Below, one piece after another: positions 43,144 to 50,365 of a stretch of DNA of 64,000 nt. Below the pieces are notes generated by a model. That model worked only from the letters and a program-made list of their open reading frames with translations, was not told the DNA's origin and did no database searches. The translations under genes and the position numbers were made by a program. Source of the DNA: Acetispira formosa (nom. nud.) (lineage in GTDB: Bacteria; Desulfobacterota; Desulfarculia; Adiutricales; Adiutricaceae); assembly GCA_023525915.1 (NCBI GenBank), contig CP026657.1, positions 2,628,001-2,692,000 of the forward strand, given 5' to 3'. Each line of letters starts with the position of its first letter. Positions within the stretch are counted from its first letter, which is position 1.

Positions 43144-44031
43144 TCAATCATCAAATTGGGCAGCCAGGCGGGCTATTTCCTCTTCATTCATCTCCGCCAC
43201 CGGCATGTCATCCGGGGGCGGCGCTCCGCGCCCTCCCCCTTTGGCGTGATGATGATGTCCCCGGCCGATCGGTCCGGTATGCTCAAAAGCCAGGCAACAC
43301 ATCAAACGGCCGCAGACCCCGGAAATTTTGGAGGGGCTCAGGGAAATATTCTGCTCCTTGGCCATTTTGACGGAAACCGGGGCGAAGTTGGAGAGAAATC
43401 CGGCGCAGCAGAAACCCCGCCCGCAGGCTCCCAGGCCTCCGATCATCCGCGCTTCATGGCGAACGCCGATCTGCCGCATTTCTATCCTGGTGCGGAACCG
43501 GCTGACCAGCTCTTTGACCAGCAGGCGAAAATCCACCCGCTCATCGGCTGTGTAGTAGAAAATGGTTTTCGAGCCGTCGAAGACCACCTCCACCGCCACC
43601 AGTTTCATTTCCAGCCGCTGAATGGCCACCCGTGACTGACAGTATTCGAAAGCGTCCTGTTCGCGCACTTCATTTTCCGCCTGCCTGGCCATATCGTTAT
43701 CTGTGGCCAGACGCAGGATGCGCCGGTTCTCAAGGCCTTTATCCTTATGCGGACAACGGCCGCCGTTGCGCTGGCCGCCCGGCCCGCGCCCGGAAGGGGC
43801 GGCTTCGGCCGCCTCGCCATTGTCGGAGGAAGCCATATCGACATCACCATCCTGAACCTGGTCCGCCTCATCAGGAGACGACAGGATGACAGGTGCTGTA
43901 ACCACCTGCCCCAGATAGCTCAGATCGCCACTTTTAACCACGACCCAATCCCCAAGGACAGGATTGTGCTCACAGCAATCATAGGCCATGACCTGACCGC
44001 CGTATTTCACTCGTACATTAACAATTTTCAT
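43144..44031 (-). CDS. ricT: PSP1-domain protein RicT (YaaT-like)
   Basis: A 295-residue PSP1/RicT homologue. The conserved C-terminal half has FRTRIEMRQIGVRHEARMIG, then GACGRGFCC and SGVCGRLMCC, the cysteine clusters that bind iron-sulfur in RicT proteins. A low-complexity Ala/Gly/Pro insert (about 75-95, SGRGPGGQRNGGRCPHK) and a His/Gly/Pro-rich tail (GHHHHAKGGGRGAPPP) are additions. In Bacillus RicT helps RNase Y action; in Deltaproteobacteria the role is less studied. It follows holB, with a family 3 element between them. Confidence 0.88.
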   Translation of the reverse strand: MKIVNVRVKYGGQVMAYDCCEHNPVLGDWVVVKSGDLSYLGQVVTAPVILSSPDEADQVQDGDVDMASSDNGEAAEAAPSGRGPGGQRNGGRCPHKDKGLENRRILRLATDNDMARQAENEVREQDAFEYCQSRVAIQRLEMKLVAVEVVFDGSKTIFYYTADERVDFRLLVKELVSRFRTRIEMRQIGVRHEARMIGGLGACGRGFCCAGFLSNFAPVSVKMAKEQNISLSPSKISGVCGRLMCCLAFEHTGPIGRGHHHHAKGGGRGAPPPDDMPVAEMNEEEIARLAAQFDD

Positions 44032-44133
44032 AAAACATATTTTTCGAGCCGTTTGGCCATTTGGATTATTTAGCTATGATAACACGATCCCCCGCAACTG
44101 ACAATGCCGCCAAGTCAGGGTAATCGTTTGAAA

Positions 44134-44530
44134 CGGCCAAAGGTAAAACGCGGAGGGCGGTGCGGTGAGATTTCTCCATAGTGGCCCCCGATTTTTCTCT
44201 GATCCCGGCCGGGTGGCTTCATCAGCATTATGCTTTTTCCGTGCCCGTCCGGGGAGCAAAAATCGTGGTCCCCTCTGGAGAAATCTCACCGCCCCGCCCT
44301 CCTGGTCCTGGTTAGCTCACAAAAGAAAGCCGCAACAGTCACCCTACCCAAACGCTGACACTGACCAGGCCGTGCGGGCGAAAAATTTTCTGTAAGTCGC
44401 TCGTAATTTTGCTCCCCGGACGGGCCCGGACAGACAAAATGCCACTGAAGCCACCCGGCCGGGAATCAGAGAAAATTACGAGCGACGTCAGAAATTTTTT
44501 CGCCCGCACGGCCGGGTTTTACCTATACCG
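44134..44530 (-). repeat. Family 3 twin-hairpin element, copy C (397 bp)
   Basis: Inverted with respect to the copy at 7729. Ends are CGGCCAAAGGTAAAACGCGG and GGGTTTTACCTATACCG. Hairpin 2 (GGAGGGCGGTGCGGTGAGAT...) comes first, then the conserved spacer with CACCCTACCCAAACGCTGAC, then hairpin 1 (GCGGGCGAAAAATTTTCTG...). Loops again carry opposite-sense copies of CCCGGCCGGG and CCGTGCCCGTCCGG. It separates ricT from holB. Confidence 0.95.
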
Positions 44531-44563
44531 TTTCCACGCGATTGACATGTAGTCCAATACGGG

Positions 44564-45550
44564 CTATGCGCTGAGGACTTTGAGCCAATAGTTTTCAAAA
44601 GCCAGTTCCAGTTTAACGAAGCGACTCAAGCTGTCTTCCAGCCGAGCTTGGGCGCGGTTGACGGTCTCAATGGATGCGGGCGTGAGACGCGCCGCCCAGA
44701 TCGTTTGGGCGTCCGACGGCGGCGGCCCTTCCAACGCGGCCGGACCGGCGGCGGCCAGCCGCATGGTTTCACGCCACCATAAACGCATCAGATTAAGAGC
44801 CTGCGGCACTGCGTCCTCATCGCCCGACAGGGACTTGACCCACTGCCAGGCCTTTTCCAGCCGGGCTGGGGCTGAAGACGCACCCAAAATGCCGTTCAAC
44901 GCGTCCCAGCCGCTGCGGACAACTTCAGGGGCCAGCTCCAGGGCCGGGCCAAGGGCCCCAGCCGAAAGGGCGGCCAAGAGGCGGGCATCCGGGCCGGTCA
45001 ATCCGCGCTTTTCAGCCAGGGCCGAGAGAATGGTTTCCTGAGACAAAGGCGGAATACGCAGACGCAGGCAACGGGAGAGGATGGTCGGCATAACTTCCGC
45101 TTCCGAGGCGCTGGTCAGCACCATCACTGAATCCGGGGGCGGCTCTTCCAGTGTTTTCAACAACGCGTTGCCGGAATCGTTGGTCAGGCGGTTAGCCTCC
45201 CGGATGATGAAAATTTTCATCCGACCTTCATAGGGGCGAAAACCCATTTCCGAACGCAGAATCTGAATATCCTCCATCTTAATCTGGCGGGAACGCCCGG
45301 AAGGGATTAGGGTCTTCAGGTCGGGATGAATGTCTTTGATAATTTTATTGCAGGACAGGCACTCACCGCAGGGGCTGCCGTCCGGCAGAGGGGAGGCGCA
45401 GTTGAGCGCGGCGGCCAGATCACGGGCCAGAGTGTTTTTGCCGCAGCCGCGCGGCCCGGTCAGAAGCAGGGCATGCGGCAGCCGCCGTCCCCTGATCATG
45501 GCGGACAGGGGGCTGGTAACGTTTTCCGCTCCAATGAGGCTCCAGGGCAT
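44564..45550 (-). CDS. holB: DNA polymerase III delta' subunit
   Basis: Clamp-loader ATPase-fold subunit, 328 residues. N-terminal AAA+ domain: LLTGPRGCGKNTLARDLA, zinc module CGECLSCNKI (with an upstream Cys), HPDLKTLIPSG, DIQILRSEMGFRPYEG, and sensor region DSGNALLKTLEEPP and ILSRCLRL. The Walker A is nearly complete (GPRGCGKNT), so this could be the ATP-binding form. It overlaps the next upstream gene by 1 nt. The C-terminal collar domain is Ala/Leu-rich. Confidence 0.9.
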   Translation of the reverse strand: MPWSLIGAENVTSPLSAMIRGRRLPHALLLTGPRGCGKNTLARDLAAALNCASPLPDGSPCGECLSCNKIIKDIHPDLKTLIPSGRSRQIKMEDIQILRSEMGFRPYEGRMKIFIIREANRLTNDSGNALLKTLEEPPPDSVMVLTSASEAEVMPTILSRCLRLRIPPLSQETILSALAEKRGLTGPDARLLAALSAGALGPALELAPEVVRSGWDALNGILGASSAPARLEKAWQWVKSLSGDEDAVPQALNLMRLWWRETMRLAAAGPAALEGPPPSDAQTIWAARLTPASIETVNRAQARLEDSLSRFVKLELAFENYWLKVLSA

Positions 45551-46641
45551 CAGAACAACCGTCCGGCCTCGAAGGGGTCCGCCTCTTCCGCCGGTGCGTC
45601 GCTGTCTTCAGGGCTGTCGTCCACCCCGGCCAGGGGTTTCTCCGGCTCAGGCGGAGGGGATGCCTCCCCGCTTTCACCGGCCGGGAAATCGGGTGTGCGC
45701 AGAAAGTGGCCGCCCATTAGCCGGTGATAACCGCTCCAGCCCTCCGCATCGCTTTCGGCTGCCAGAAAAGAACTGATAGCCTCTATTTTTGCGTCCACAT
45801 TGTCCAGATGGTGAAGCACCACCGCTTCCAGAATCTGGGGCCGCACCGGCGCGCCAAACTCCGGTTCACCATGGTGGCTAAGTATCAGGTGGACCAGAAG
45901 CTCCAGCTTTTCCGCCGGAAAACCGGGCATACCCCCGGCCAGCCGCTCCAGGAACTCCGCGCCCATGACCAGGTGACCCTTCAGGCGGCCAAGGGTGGTG
46001 TAATCAACTTTAGGCGGCGGCGAAAACTCCCAGACCTTGCCCAGATCATGCAGAATGGCCCCGGCCAGAAGTAGATCACCATTTAAGGCGGGGTAGTGAG
46101 CGGCCACCAGCCGGGCCAGGCCGGCCACTGAAACGCTGTGCTCCAGAAGGCCGTGAAGATAAGCGTGGTGCATGCTCTTGGCGGCGGGCATCATGTAAAA
46201 TTTCTCGGCCACACTCTCGTGACGCAAAGCGGCGGAAACCAGGCCGCGGAAATCAGCATCCCGCATTCCATCCACCATCTCCCACAACTCGGCTTTCATT
46301 TTTTCGGCCGGACGGGCCGACGCGCGCAAATAGTCAGCCCAATCGAAGCTGTCCGGCGGCGGGACGCTGGCCTCACGGATGACCATCTGCGGCAGGCCGC
46401 GATAGCTGTCCACATAGCCGCGCACCGAGGCCAGCCGCCCTTCAGCCAGCACCGGGGCCAAGGCCTCCGCCCCGTCCCAGACCTTGGCCTGGATACGGCC
46501 GCTCTTGTCGCCCAGCTCCACATTGAGATACTGGCCGCCCCGGCTGGTGCGTCCCCGGCTGAGGCTCAGCACCAGGAAGACCGAATCGACCTCCTGGCCG
46601 GTCTGTAAATCTGAAATGAATATTTTATCTTCCGCACTCAT
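45550..46641 (-). CDS. YhaM-like OB-fold/HD 3'-5' exoribonuclease
   Basis: A 363-residue protein. The OB-fold nucleic-acid-binding domain (about 8-90) has GGQYLNVELGDKSGRIQAKV. The HD phosphohydrolase domain has AKSMHHAYLHGLLEHSVSVA, AGAILHDLGKVWEF and LILSHHGE with the metal-binding His/Asp residues. This layout is that of YhaM, a 3'-5' exonuclease on RNA and single-stranded DNA. A Pro/Glu/Asp-rich tail is added (about 320-363). It is translationally coupled to holB (1-nt overlap), which hints at a DNA-metabolism link. Confidence 0.85.
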   Translation of the reverse strand: MSAEDKIFISDLQTGQEVDSVFLVLSLSRGRTSRGGQYLNVELGDKSGRIQAKVWDGAEALAPVLAEGRLASVRGYVDSYRGLPQMVIREASVPPPDSFDWADYLRASARPAEKMKAELWEMVDGMRDADFRGLVSAALRHESVAEKFYMMPAAKSMHHAYLHGLLEHSVSVAGLARLVAAHYPALNGDLLLAGAILHDLGKVWEFSPPPKVDYTTLGRLKGHLVMGAEFLERLAGGMPGFPAEKLELLVHLILSHHGEPEFGAPVRPQILEAVVLHHLDNVDAKIEAISSFLAAESDAEGWSGYHRLMGGHFLRTPDFPAGESGEASPPPEPEKPLAGVDDSPEDSDAPAEEADPFEAGRLF

Positions 46642-46666
46642 GCCGTCACCTTATATTATGAATCAC

Positions 46667-46695
46667 TTGAACTCGAACATTTTACACGGTAGAAT
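46667..46695 (+). promoter_or_regulatory. Promoter of the candidate toxin transcript
   Basis: TTGAAC (46667-46672), 17-bp spacer, TAGAAT (46690-46695). The start point would be near GGGCAAGTC at 46702. A second copy of this promoter region lies at 48401-48448. Confidence 0.75.
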
Positions 46696-46732
46696 GCGTA
46701 TGGGCAAGTCTCCCGGAAAGGAGGCAAAGCCT

Positions 46733-46825
46733 ATGGCGGAGTTCCTCTTGAACACCTTGTCAGCCTTTGTGGCAGGTGTTCTGGCCGCAGTAGTAGTGGA
46801 CCGCTGGTTTAACCGGCGTAAATGA
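46733..46825 (+). CDS. Candidate Ldr/Fst-like type I toxin (30 aa)
   Basis: A 30-residue peptide: a single hydrophobic helix (FLLNTLSAFVAGVLAAVVV) ending DRWFNRRK. The pattern (short acidic start, A-x-x-AG-[IV]-L core, W-x-N-[KR]-RK end) closely resembles the E. coli Ldr peptides, members of the Fst/Ldr toxin superfamily. The ribosome-binding site GGAAAGGAGG is strong. It lies in a self-contained unit of about 235 nt: promoter at 46667, hairpin at 46831-46861, terminator at 46901-46934. The mRNA 5' end GGGCAAGTC (46702-46710) is perfectly complementary to GACTTGCCC (46889-46897), as in fold-back toxin mRNAs. No antitoxin RNA is identified. Confidence 0.6.
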   Translation: MAEFLLNTLSAFVAGVLAAVVVDRWFNRRK

Positions 46826-46830
46826 AAACT

Positions 46831-46861
46831 GCCCTATGGGAACTTGCCATTCCCATAGGGC
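46831..46861 (+). promoter_or_regulatory. 12-bp hairpin in the toxin mRNA 3' region
   Basis: GCCCTATGGGAA (46831-46842), 7-nt loop, TTCCCATAGGGC (46850-46861), perfect. It begins 5 nt after the small ORF. A second small hairpin CCTGAT/ATCAGG follows. Confidence 0.8.
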
Positions 46862-46900
46862 ATAACGCCTGATTATCACGATCAGGGGGACTTGCCCGCT

Positions 46901-46934
46901 GAACCGGGGGTGTTAGCGCACCCTCGGTTCTTTT
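46901..46934 (+). terminator. Terminator of the candidate toxin transcript
   Basis: GAACCGGGGGTG (46901-46912), loop TTAGCG, CACCCTCGGTTC (46919-46930), one mismatch, then TTTT. Confidence 0.85.
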
Positions 46935-46972
46935 AATATACACATTTTTGGCGGCGATTTCAAGTGGGCCGC

Positions 46973-48352
46973 TTACTTGGTCAGTGGTATGACCAGCGAG
47001 AGCTTGATGTCGTGCTCGTCCTGGAAAGCGTTATGGTACGGGTTCCAGTTCGGCAGGTTGGTGAGGTTATCGTAATAAGTGAAATGCAGCGCCAGCACCG
47101 AGCCGTCCATAAGGCCGCCGCCGCTGAAAGTGTAGCTGAGGTCCAGCCCCAGGGCGGCTTCGCTGAATTTTTGGCTGGTCTGGCTGGAACGCCCATCCCA
47201 GCCGTAGGCCCCGGAGACGGCCGCTTTCACGCCCGTCAGGCCCATGTCGTCCAGACTGCGGCCGACCTTCAGAAACATGGCCTTTTCATTATGGTGGTTC
47301 CAGTCGCTGCGAAGATCCCACCACGGCTCATAGGCCCCCTTCGAGCCGCCTGAAGGCCGGGTCAGCCGATAGGCGAAATAGCCCGCCTGGCCGGGTTCGG
47401 AGTTGGGCGCGCGGGTGAAGGTGCCTTCGGCGTTGATCACCCAGGGGCCGGTGCTGTAAACCGCGCCCAGGTAGTGATGCTGGGCCATGGCGCTGAAATT
47501 GTCGTCCAGGGCGGCGCTCTGATCGTTCATGAAATAGGTTTGCCAGGTCAGATAGAGCGAGTCCCCTCCGTTCAGCGGCAGATTATATTTGAGCTTGAAA
47601 TGGGCGTTCCAGAGGTAATTTTTGGATTCGCCGTAAGCCACTTCCAGCGACAGGTTGTCGGTGGCCTGATAGCGGGCCCCCAGCGACCACAGGTGCCCCA
47701 CCTCATGCAGTTCACCGTCGGCGTCCTGCTGTTGGAAATGATAGGTAGTGGTGTACCAGGGCGCTTTATATTGATTGGCCCAGGCGGCGGCCAGGCTCCA
47801 GCGGCCGAGATCGAATCCGGCCTCCGCGCCCTGATAGGTGCCCGGCAGGAATGACCAGTTTACACCGAGAACGCCAGGCCCCTGCGGCTGGAAATAGCCG
47901 GCCCGCGCCCAAACCGGCCCGCTTTTGACCTTGACCAGGGCCTTATAGACGGAGGCGGCGTCTTTATTTTTAATTCTGTCCCATTTGGCGTGCCAGGGAT
48001 CGCGCCAGGGGACGAAGTTCATTTCATGATCGGCGGAAGCGCTCTTGTTGCGGAAATCGTAGGCTCCAAAAATACCGAAATCAAAGCCAATCAGATCATT
48101 GAGCCAGCCCGATTGCAGATCCAGGGATAGCTGGGCCGTGGCGTGATCAAGGTTAACACCGTAGCGGTCGCTTTCGAGGTCATAGCGGTCGCGATAGCGT
48201 TGGAAGTAATACAGATTGGCATTAAACTTCATATCACGGAAAAAGGGGTGAAGCTCTTCGGCGGGTTCCACTTCTCTTTCATCGTCGGCCAGAAGAGGCC
48301 AAGCGCTGAGGACGAAGAGCGCCGTGATCATCAGGCTCAGCATTTTTTTCAT
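46973..48352 (-). CDS. Outer-membrane beta-barrel porin (OprD-like)
   Basis: A 459-residue outer-membrane protein. Signal peptide MKKMLSLMITALFVLSAWPLLA, then an acidic start DDEREVEPAEELHPF. The rest alternates aromatic and polar strands typical of barrels (SLYLTWQTYFMN, SVLALHFTYYDN). KFNANLYYFQRYRDRYDLES and GRWSLAAAWANQYKAPWY recall OprD-family porins for small organic substrates, though the last residue is Lys (IPLTK) and not the usual Phe. I rejected an in-frame extension to 48556. It stands alone between the two toxin-type promoters. The substrate is unknown. Confidence 0.7.
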   Translation of the reverse strand: MKKMLSLMITALFVLSAWPLLADDEREVEPAEELHPFFRDMKFNANLYYFQRYRDRYDLESDRYGVNLDHATAQLSLDLQSGWLNDLIGFDFGIFGAYDFRNKSASADHEMNFVPWRDPWHAKWDRIKNKDAASVYKALVKVKSGPVWARAGYFQPQGPGVLGVNWSFLPGTYQGAEAGFDLGRWSLAAAWANQYKAPWYTTTYHFQQQDADGELHEVGHLWSLGARYQATDNLSLEVAYGESKNYLWNAHFKLKYNLPLNGGDSLYLTWQTYFMNDQSAALDDNFSAMAQHHYLGAVYSTGPWVINAEGTFTRAPNSEPGQAGYFAYRLTRPSGGSKGAYEPWWDLRSDWNHHNEKAMFLKVGRSLDDMGLTGVKAAVSGAYGWDGRSSQTSQKFSEAALGLDLSYTFSGGGLMDGSVLALHFTYYDNLTNLPNWNPYHNAFQDEHDIKLSLVIPLTK

Positions 48353-48400
48353 GGGTGAAATCTTTCTTAGGTCGAAATGTAGGAATACCCCGACGTATTC

Positions 48401-48448
48401 ACTTGAATGCGAATAGCTTACACGATAGCATGCCGATGGGCAAGCCTC
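48401..48448 (+). promoter_or_regulatory. Second copy of the toxin promoter and leader, without toxin
   Basis: TTGAAT (48403-48408), 17-bp spacer, TAGCAT (48426-48431), followed by ATGCCGATGGGCAAGCCTC. About 38 of 48 bases match 46662-46710. After the leader the similarity stops and no small hydrophobic ORF follows. It lies upstream of the two low-GC genes. Confidence 0.6.
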
Positions 48449-48668
48449 AATCCTTCTAAAAGTCAAGGACTTATTGAGCAACCATTCAGCCCTAAAAACA
48501 AATACGCGACGTGCAAATAATGCTTGACAGGTTTTGCCTGAAGATGGCGTTATCACTACTTGTGTGCGGTAGTGGCGTTTCCGGCATGGCTGGAAGTATC
48601 GCCATGTACACTTCGACTAAAATGTGGCACCTGCAATCGATTTCAAAATGTCTTGCCGACGAAACGAG

Positions 48669-49082
48669 ATGAATTTGATGAAAGAATTATTGAAACCCAT
48701 CCTGTGCCTGATACTTAGTTTGCTTTTTTTGCCGTATGCGGCGACTTACATCGATAAAGTGGAGGTCGTAAACAATGGCTTGGAAACAACCGCGCTTGTG
48801 ACAAAGATGCACTCCGGCCGAGCGGGTTATTTAGCGGACGTACAGTACATAGTCGATAATAATAGGTATGTAAGCTCGATGCGCGTAAAAGGCAAAAATG
48901 TAAATGTGGGAGATATAGTGACAATCCTATATCTCCCGGAGCATCCAGATCAGATAACTCTAAAAAACAGAAATCATGCAAGTGACAAATTAAGCGATTT
49001 GCTTGTGGTGTCCTTTCCGGCTGTCCTCCTGTTTTTTTACGGTGTCATATCTATTATCTTGAAGGTGATCCGAAAATCTTGA
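48669..49082 (+). CDS. Membrane protein, DUF3592-like
   Basis: A 137-residue protein with an N-terminal hydrophobic segment (LLKPILCLILSLLFLPYAAT), a 70-residue outer or periplasmic part with VNVGDIVTILYLPEHPDQI, and a C-terminal membrane helix (VVSFPAVLLFFYGVISIIL). Two helices enclosing a small beta domain with a V-G-x-x-V-x-I-L-Y-x-P-x-x-P motif is the pattern of DUF3592 proteins. The ATG at 48669 has a weak site. Base composition is well below the local GC, suggesting transfer. It is followed 64 nt later by another low-GC gene. Confidence 0.6.
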   Translation: MNLMKELLKPILCLILSLLFLPYAATYIDKVEVVNNGLETTALVTKMHSGRAGYLADVQYIVDNNRYVSSMRVKGKNVNVGDIVTILYLPEHPDQITLKNRNHASDKLSDLLVVSFPAVLLFFYGVISIILKVIRKS

Positions 49083-49146
49083 AAGATTATAATTCAGGCG
49101 AAAAGTACACTTGCTTTATTTCATTGTTGGGATAGGAGTTGGCTCT

Positions 49147-49902
49147 ATGATAATAAAAGTGCGTCAAACAAAGGCAAATATCAGCCATAAATTTCGAATT
49201 TATTACGATAACAAACGCAAATTCGACGGAACGCAAACCGGCTACGCCAGATGTCCGTCCTGTTGGCTCTATAACCTGGATGAAAGTCTTTATCTCGAAG
49301 GGCGTGGCAAGAGAAAAGGCTTGCTGCGGGCAAAAATACTGAACCTGATATTTTGTATCGGCGCTTTAATAACATGGCTTTCCTTTATCAGTGTCCCGAT
49401 TGTAATCCTGTACGTTGCATTGTTTTTCTTTATAGCAACCCGCTTTCCTACGGTGTCAGACCTGTGTATCATCTTGGATGACACCGGCAAGAAGGTTGCA
49501 AGCTTCACCCGCCATGTAAAGGGCTTAACCGGTTACCACCTCATACGAATCGGCGATGAGGAATACCGGGCATATAGCTTGTCCCGCTCCCACTATCAAT
49601 ATATATCTGTTTATTCAGGCGATACGCAAATTGCCCAGATCAACAAGGATCTGCATACAGTCAATAACCGGGATATATACATACTGTATCTTCTGGATGA
49701 TCAGGAGGCTATGGCAGATTTTCTTTCTATGTTCGTGCTCTACTTTGACAATCATGAACACGGCAACTTCGGAGAAGTATTTGTTGGCACAAAGAAGAAC
49801 TGGCACTGGACTTGGAGCAAAACCGACCATTTTTATGATGAAAATTGGCTTCCATCCCATTTTGACGTAGATATGGATGATTGGGATGATTCTGAAGAAT
49901 AG
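49147..49902 (+). CDS. Hypothetical membrane protein (251 aa), low GC
   Basis: Starts MIIKVRQTKANISHKFRIYY (49147, AGGAG upstream; a TTG at 49111 is rejected). Residues about 65-105 hold two hydrophobic helices (ILNLIFCIGALITWLSFISV, IVILYVALFFFIATRF). The rest is a soluble beta-rich part with CPSCWLY and an acidic tail (HFDVDMDDWDDSEE). It resembles small, poorly characterised proteins of Firmicutes in composition and codon use more than its neighbours do, which hints at transfer together with the gene before it. Function unknown. Confidence 0.6.
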   Translation: MIIKVRQTKANISHKFRIYYDNKRKFDGTQTGYARCPSCWLYNLDESLYLEGRGKRKGLLRAKILNLIFCIGALITWLSFISVPIVILYVALFFFIATRFPTVSDLCIILDDTGKKVASFTRHVKGLTGYHLIRIGDEEYRAYSLSRSHYQYISVYSGDTQIAQINKDLHTVNNRDIYILYLLDDQEAMADFLSMFVLYFDNHEHGNFGEVFVGTKKNWHWTWSKTDHFYDENWLPSHFDVDMDDWDDSEE

Positions 49903-50001
49903 CATGGGATGCTAAATAAATCGTTGAAATGCAGGAGGCTGTACATGAGTGAATATAGCCGCATTTAGATGCGTAAGCCCTGCCGCTGAATAGTTACCTT
50001 A

Positions 50002-50030
50002 TTGACAGCGCTTTGACGGGTTGATATAAT
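50002..50030 (+). promoter_or_regulatory. Consensus sigma-70 promoter upstream of leuC
   Basis: TTGACA (50002-50007), exactly 17 bp, TATAAT (50025-50030): both boxes perfect. Transcription would begin near 50037 and meet a terminator at 50203. Confidence 0.9.
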
Positions 50031-50059
50031 TAATGGCTTAGATGGGGAGTGAGCTGCAA

Positions 50060-50158
50060 ATGATTCACGTCAGCAAAATCAAGATTAAGCCGTCCGCCGA
50101 CACGGGTGGCTTTGCCTATTTGCTTTATCAAGGTTCCGGCCAGTCAGGCTCGGCTTGA
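50060..50158 (+). CDS. Possible leader peptide before leuCD (32 aa)
   Basis: MIHVSKIKIKPSADTGGFAY then LLYQGSGQSGSA, with a GGGGAG site 7-12 nt upstream. Two adjacent Leu codons (TTG CTT, 50120-50125) lie just before a long hairpin (50132-50185), and the stop (50156) falls inside its loop. Branched-chain residues I, V, I, I, L, L make up a fair share. This is the layout of an amino-acid attenuator. It could also be an unrelated short ORF. Confidence 0.4.
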   Translation: MIHVSKIKIKPSADTGGFAYLLYQGSGQSGSA

Positions 50159-50185
50159 TAAGCTGCCCGCCGACTTGCCGGAACC
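50132..50185 (+). promoter_or_regulatory. Possible antiterminator hairpin of a leu attenuator
   Basis: GGTTCCGGC (50132-50140) plus AGTC (50142-50145) pair with GACT (50172-50175) plus GCCGGAACC (50177-50185). The 3' arm shares AACC with the 5' arm of the following terminator, so the two cannot both be complete. Confidence 0.5.
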
Positions 50186-50208
50186 AGGCTCCAGAGCCTG
50201 GTTTTTTT
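50182..50208 (+). terminator. Terminator upstream of leuC
   Basis: AACCAGGCTC (50182-50191) and GAGCCTGGTT (50194-50203) with a short CA spacer, then TTTTTT. It lies about 155 bp before leuC and downstream of a perfect promoter. Confidence 0.85.
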
Positions 50209-50242
50209 ATGCGCCGCGTCCACCCATATTACGCGCGGACCA

Positions 50243-50349
50243 TGTGTTGCCATAGCCAGGGGGGCAGCGCTCTTAATACGATGATGGCCGCCGTAACCAG
50301 CGATTACGGGAAGGGGTCACCCAGACATGGTCCAGTGCGGACCACGCAC
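50243..50349 (+). repeat. Family 2 repeat (M2) upstream of leuC
   Basis: GCCATAGCCAGGGGGGCAGC, TTAATACGATGATGGCCGCC, GATTACGGGAAGG, then the hairpin GTGCGGACCACGCAC (50335-50349). It abuts AGGAGGAAATTACTAT and the leuC ATG, 16 nt away. Confidence 0.9.
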
Positions 50350-50365
50350 AGGAGGAAATTACTAT

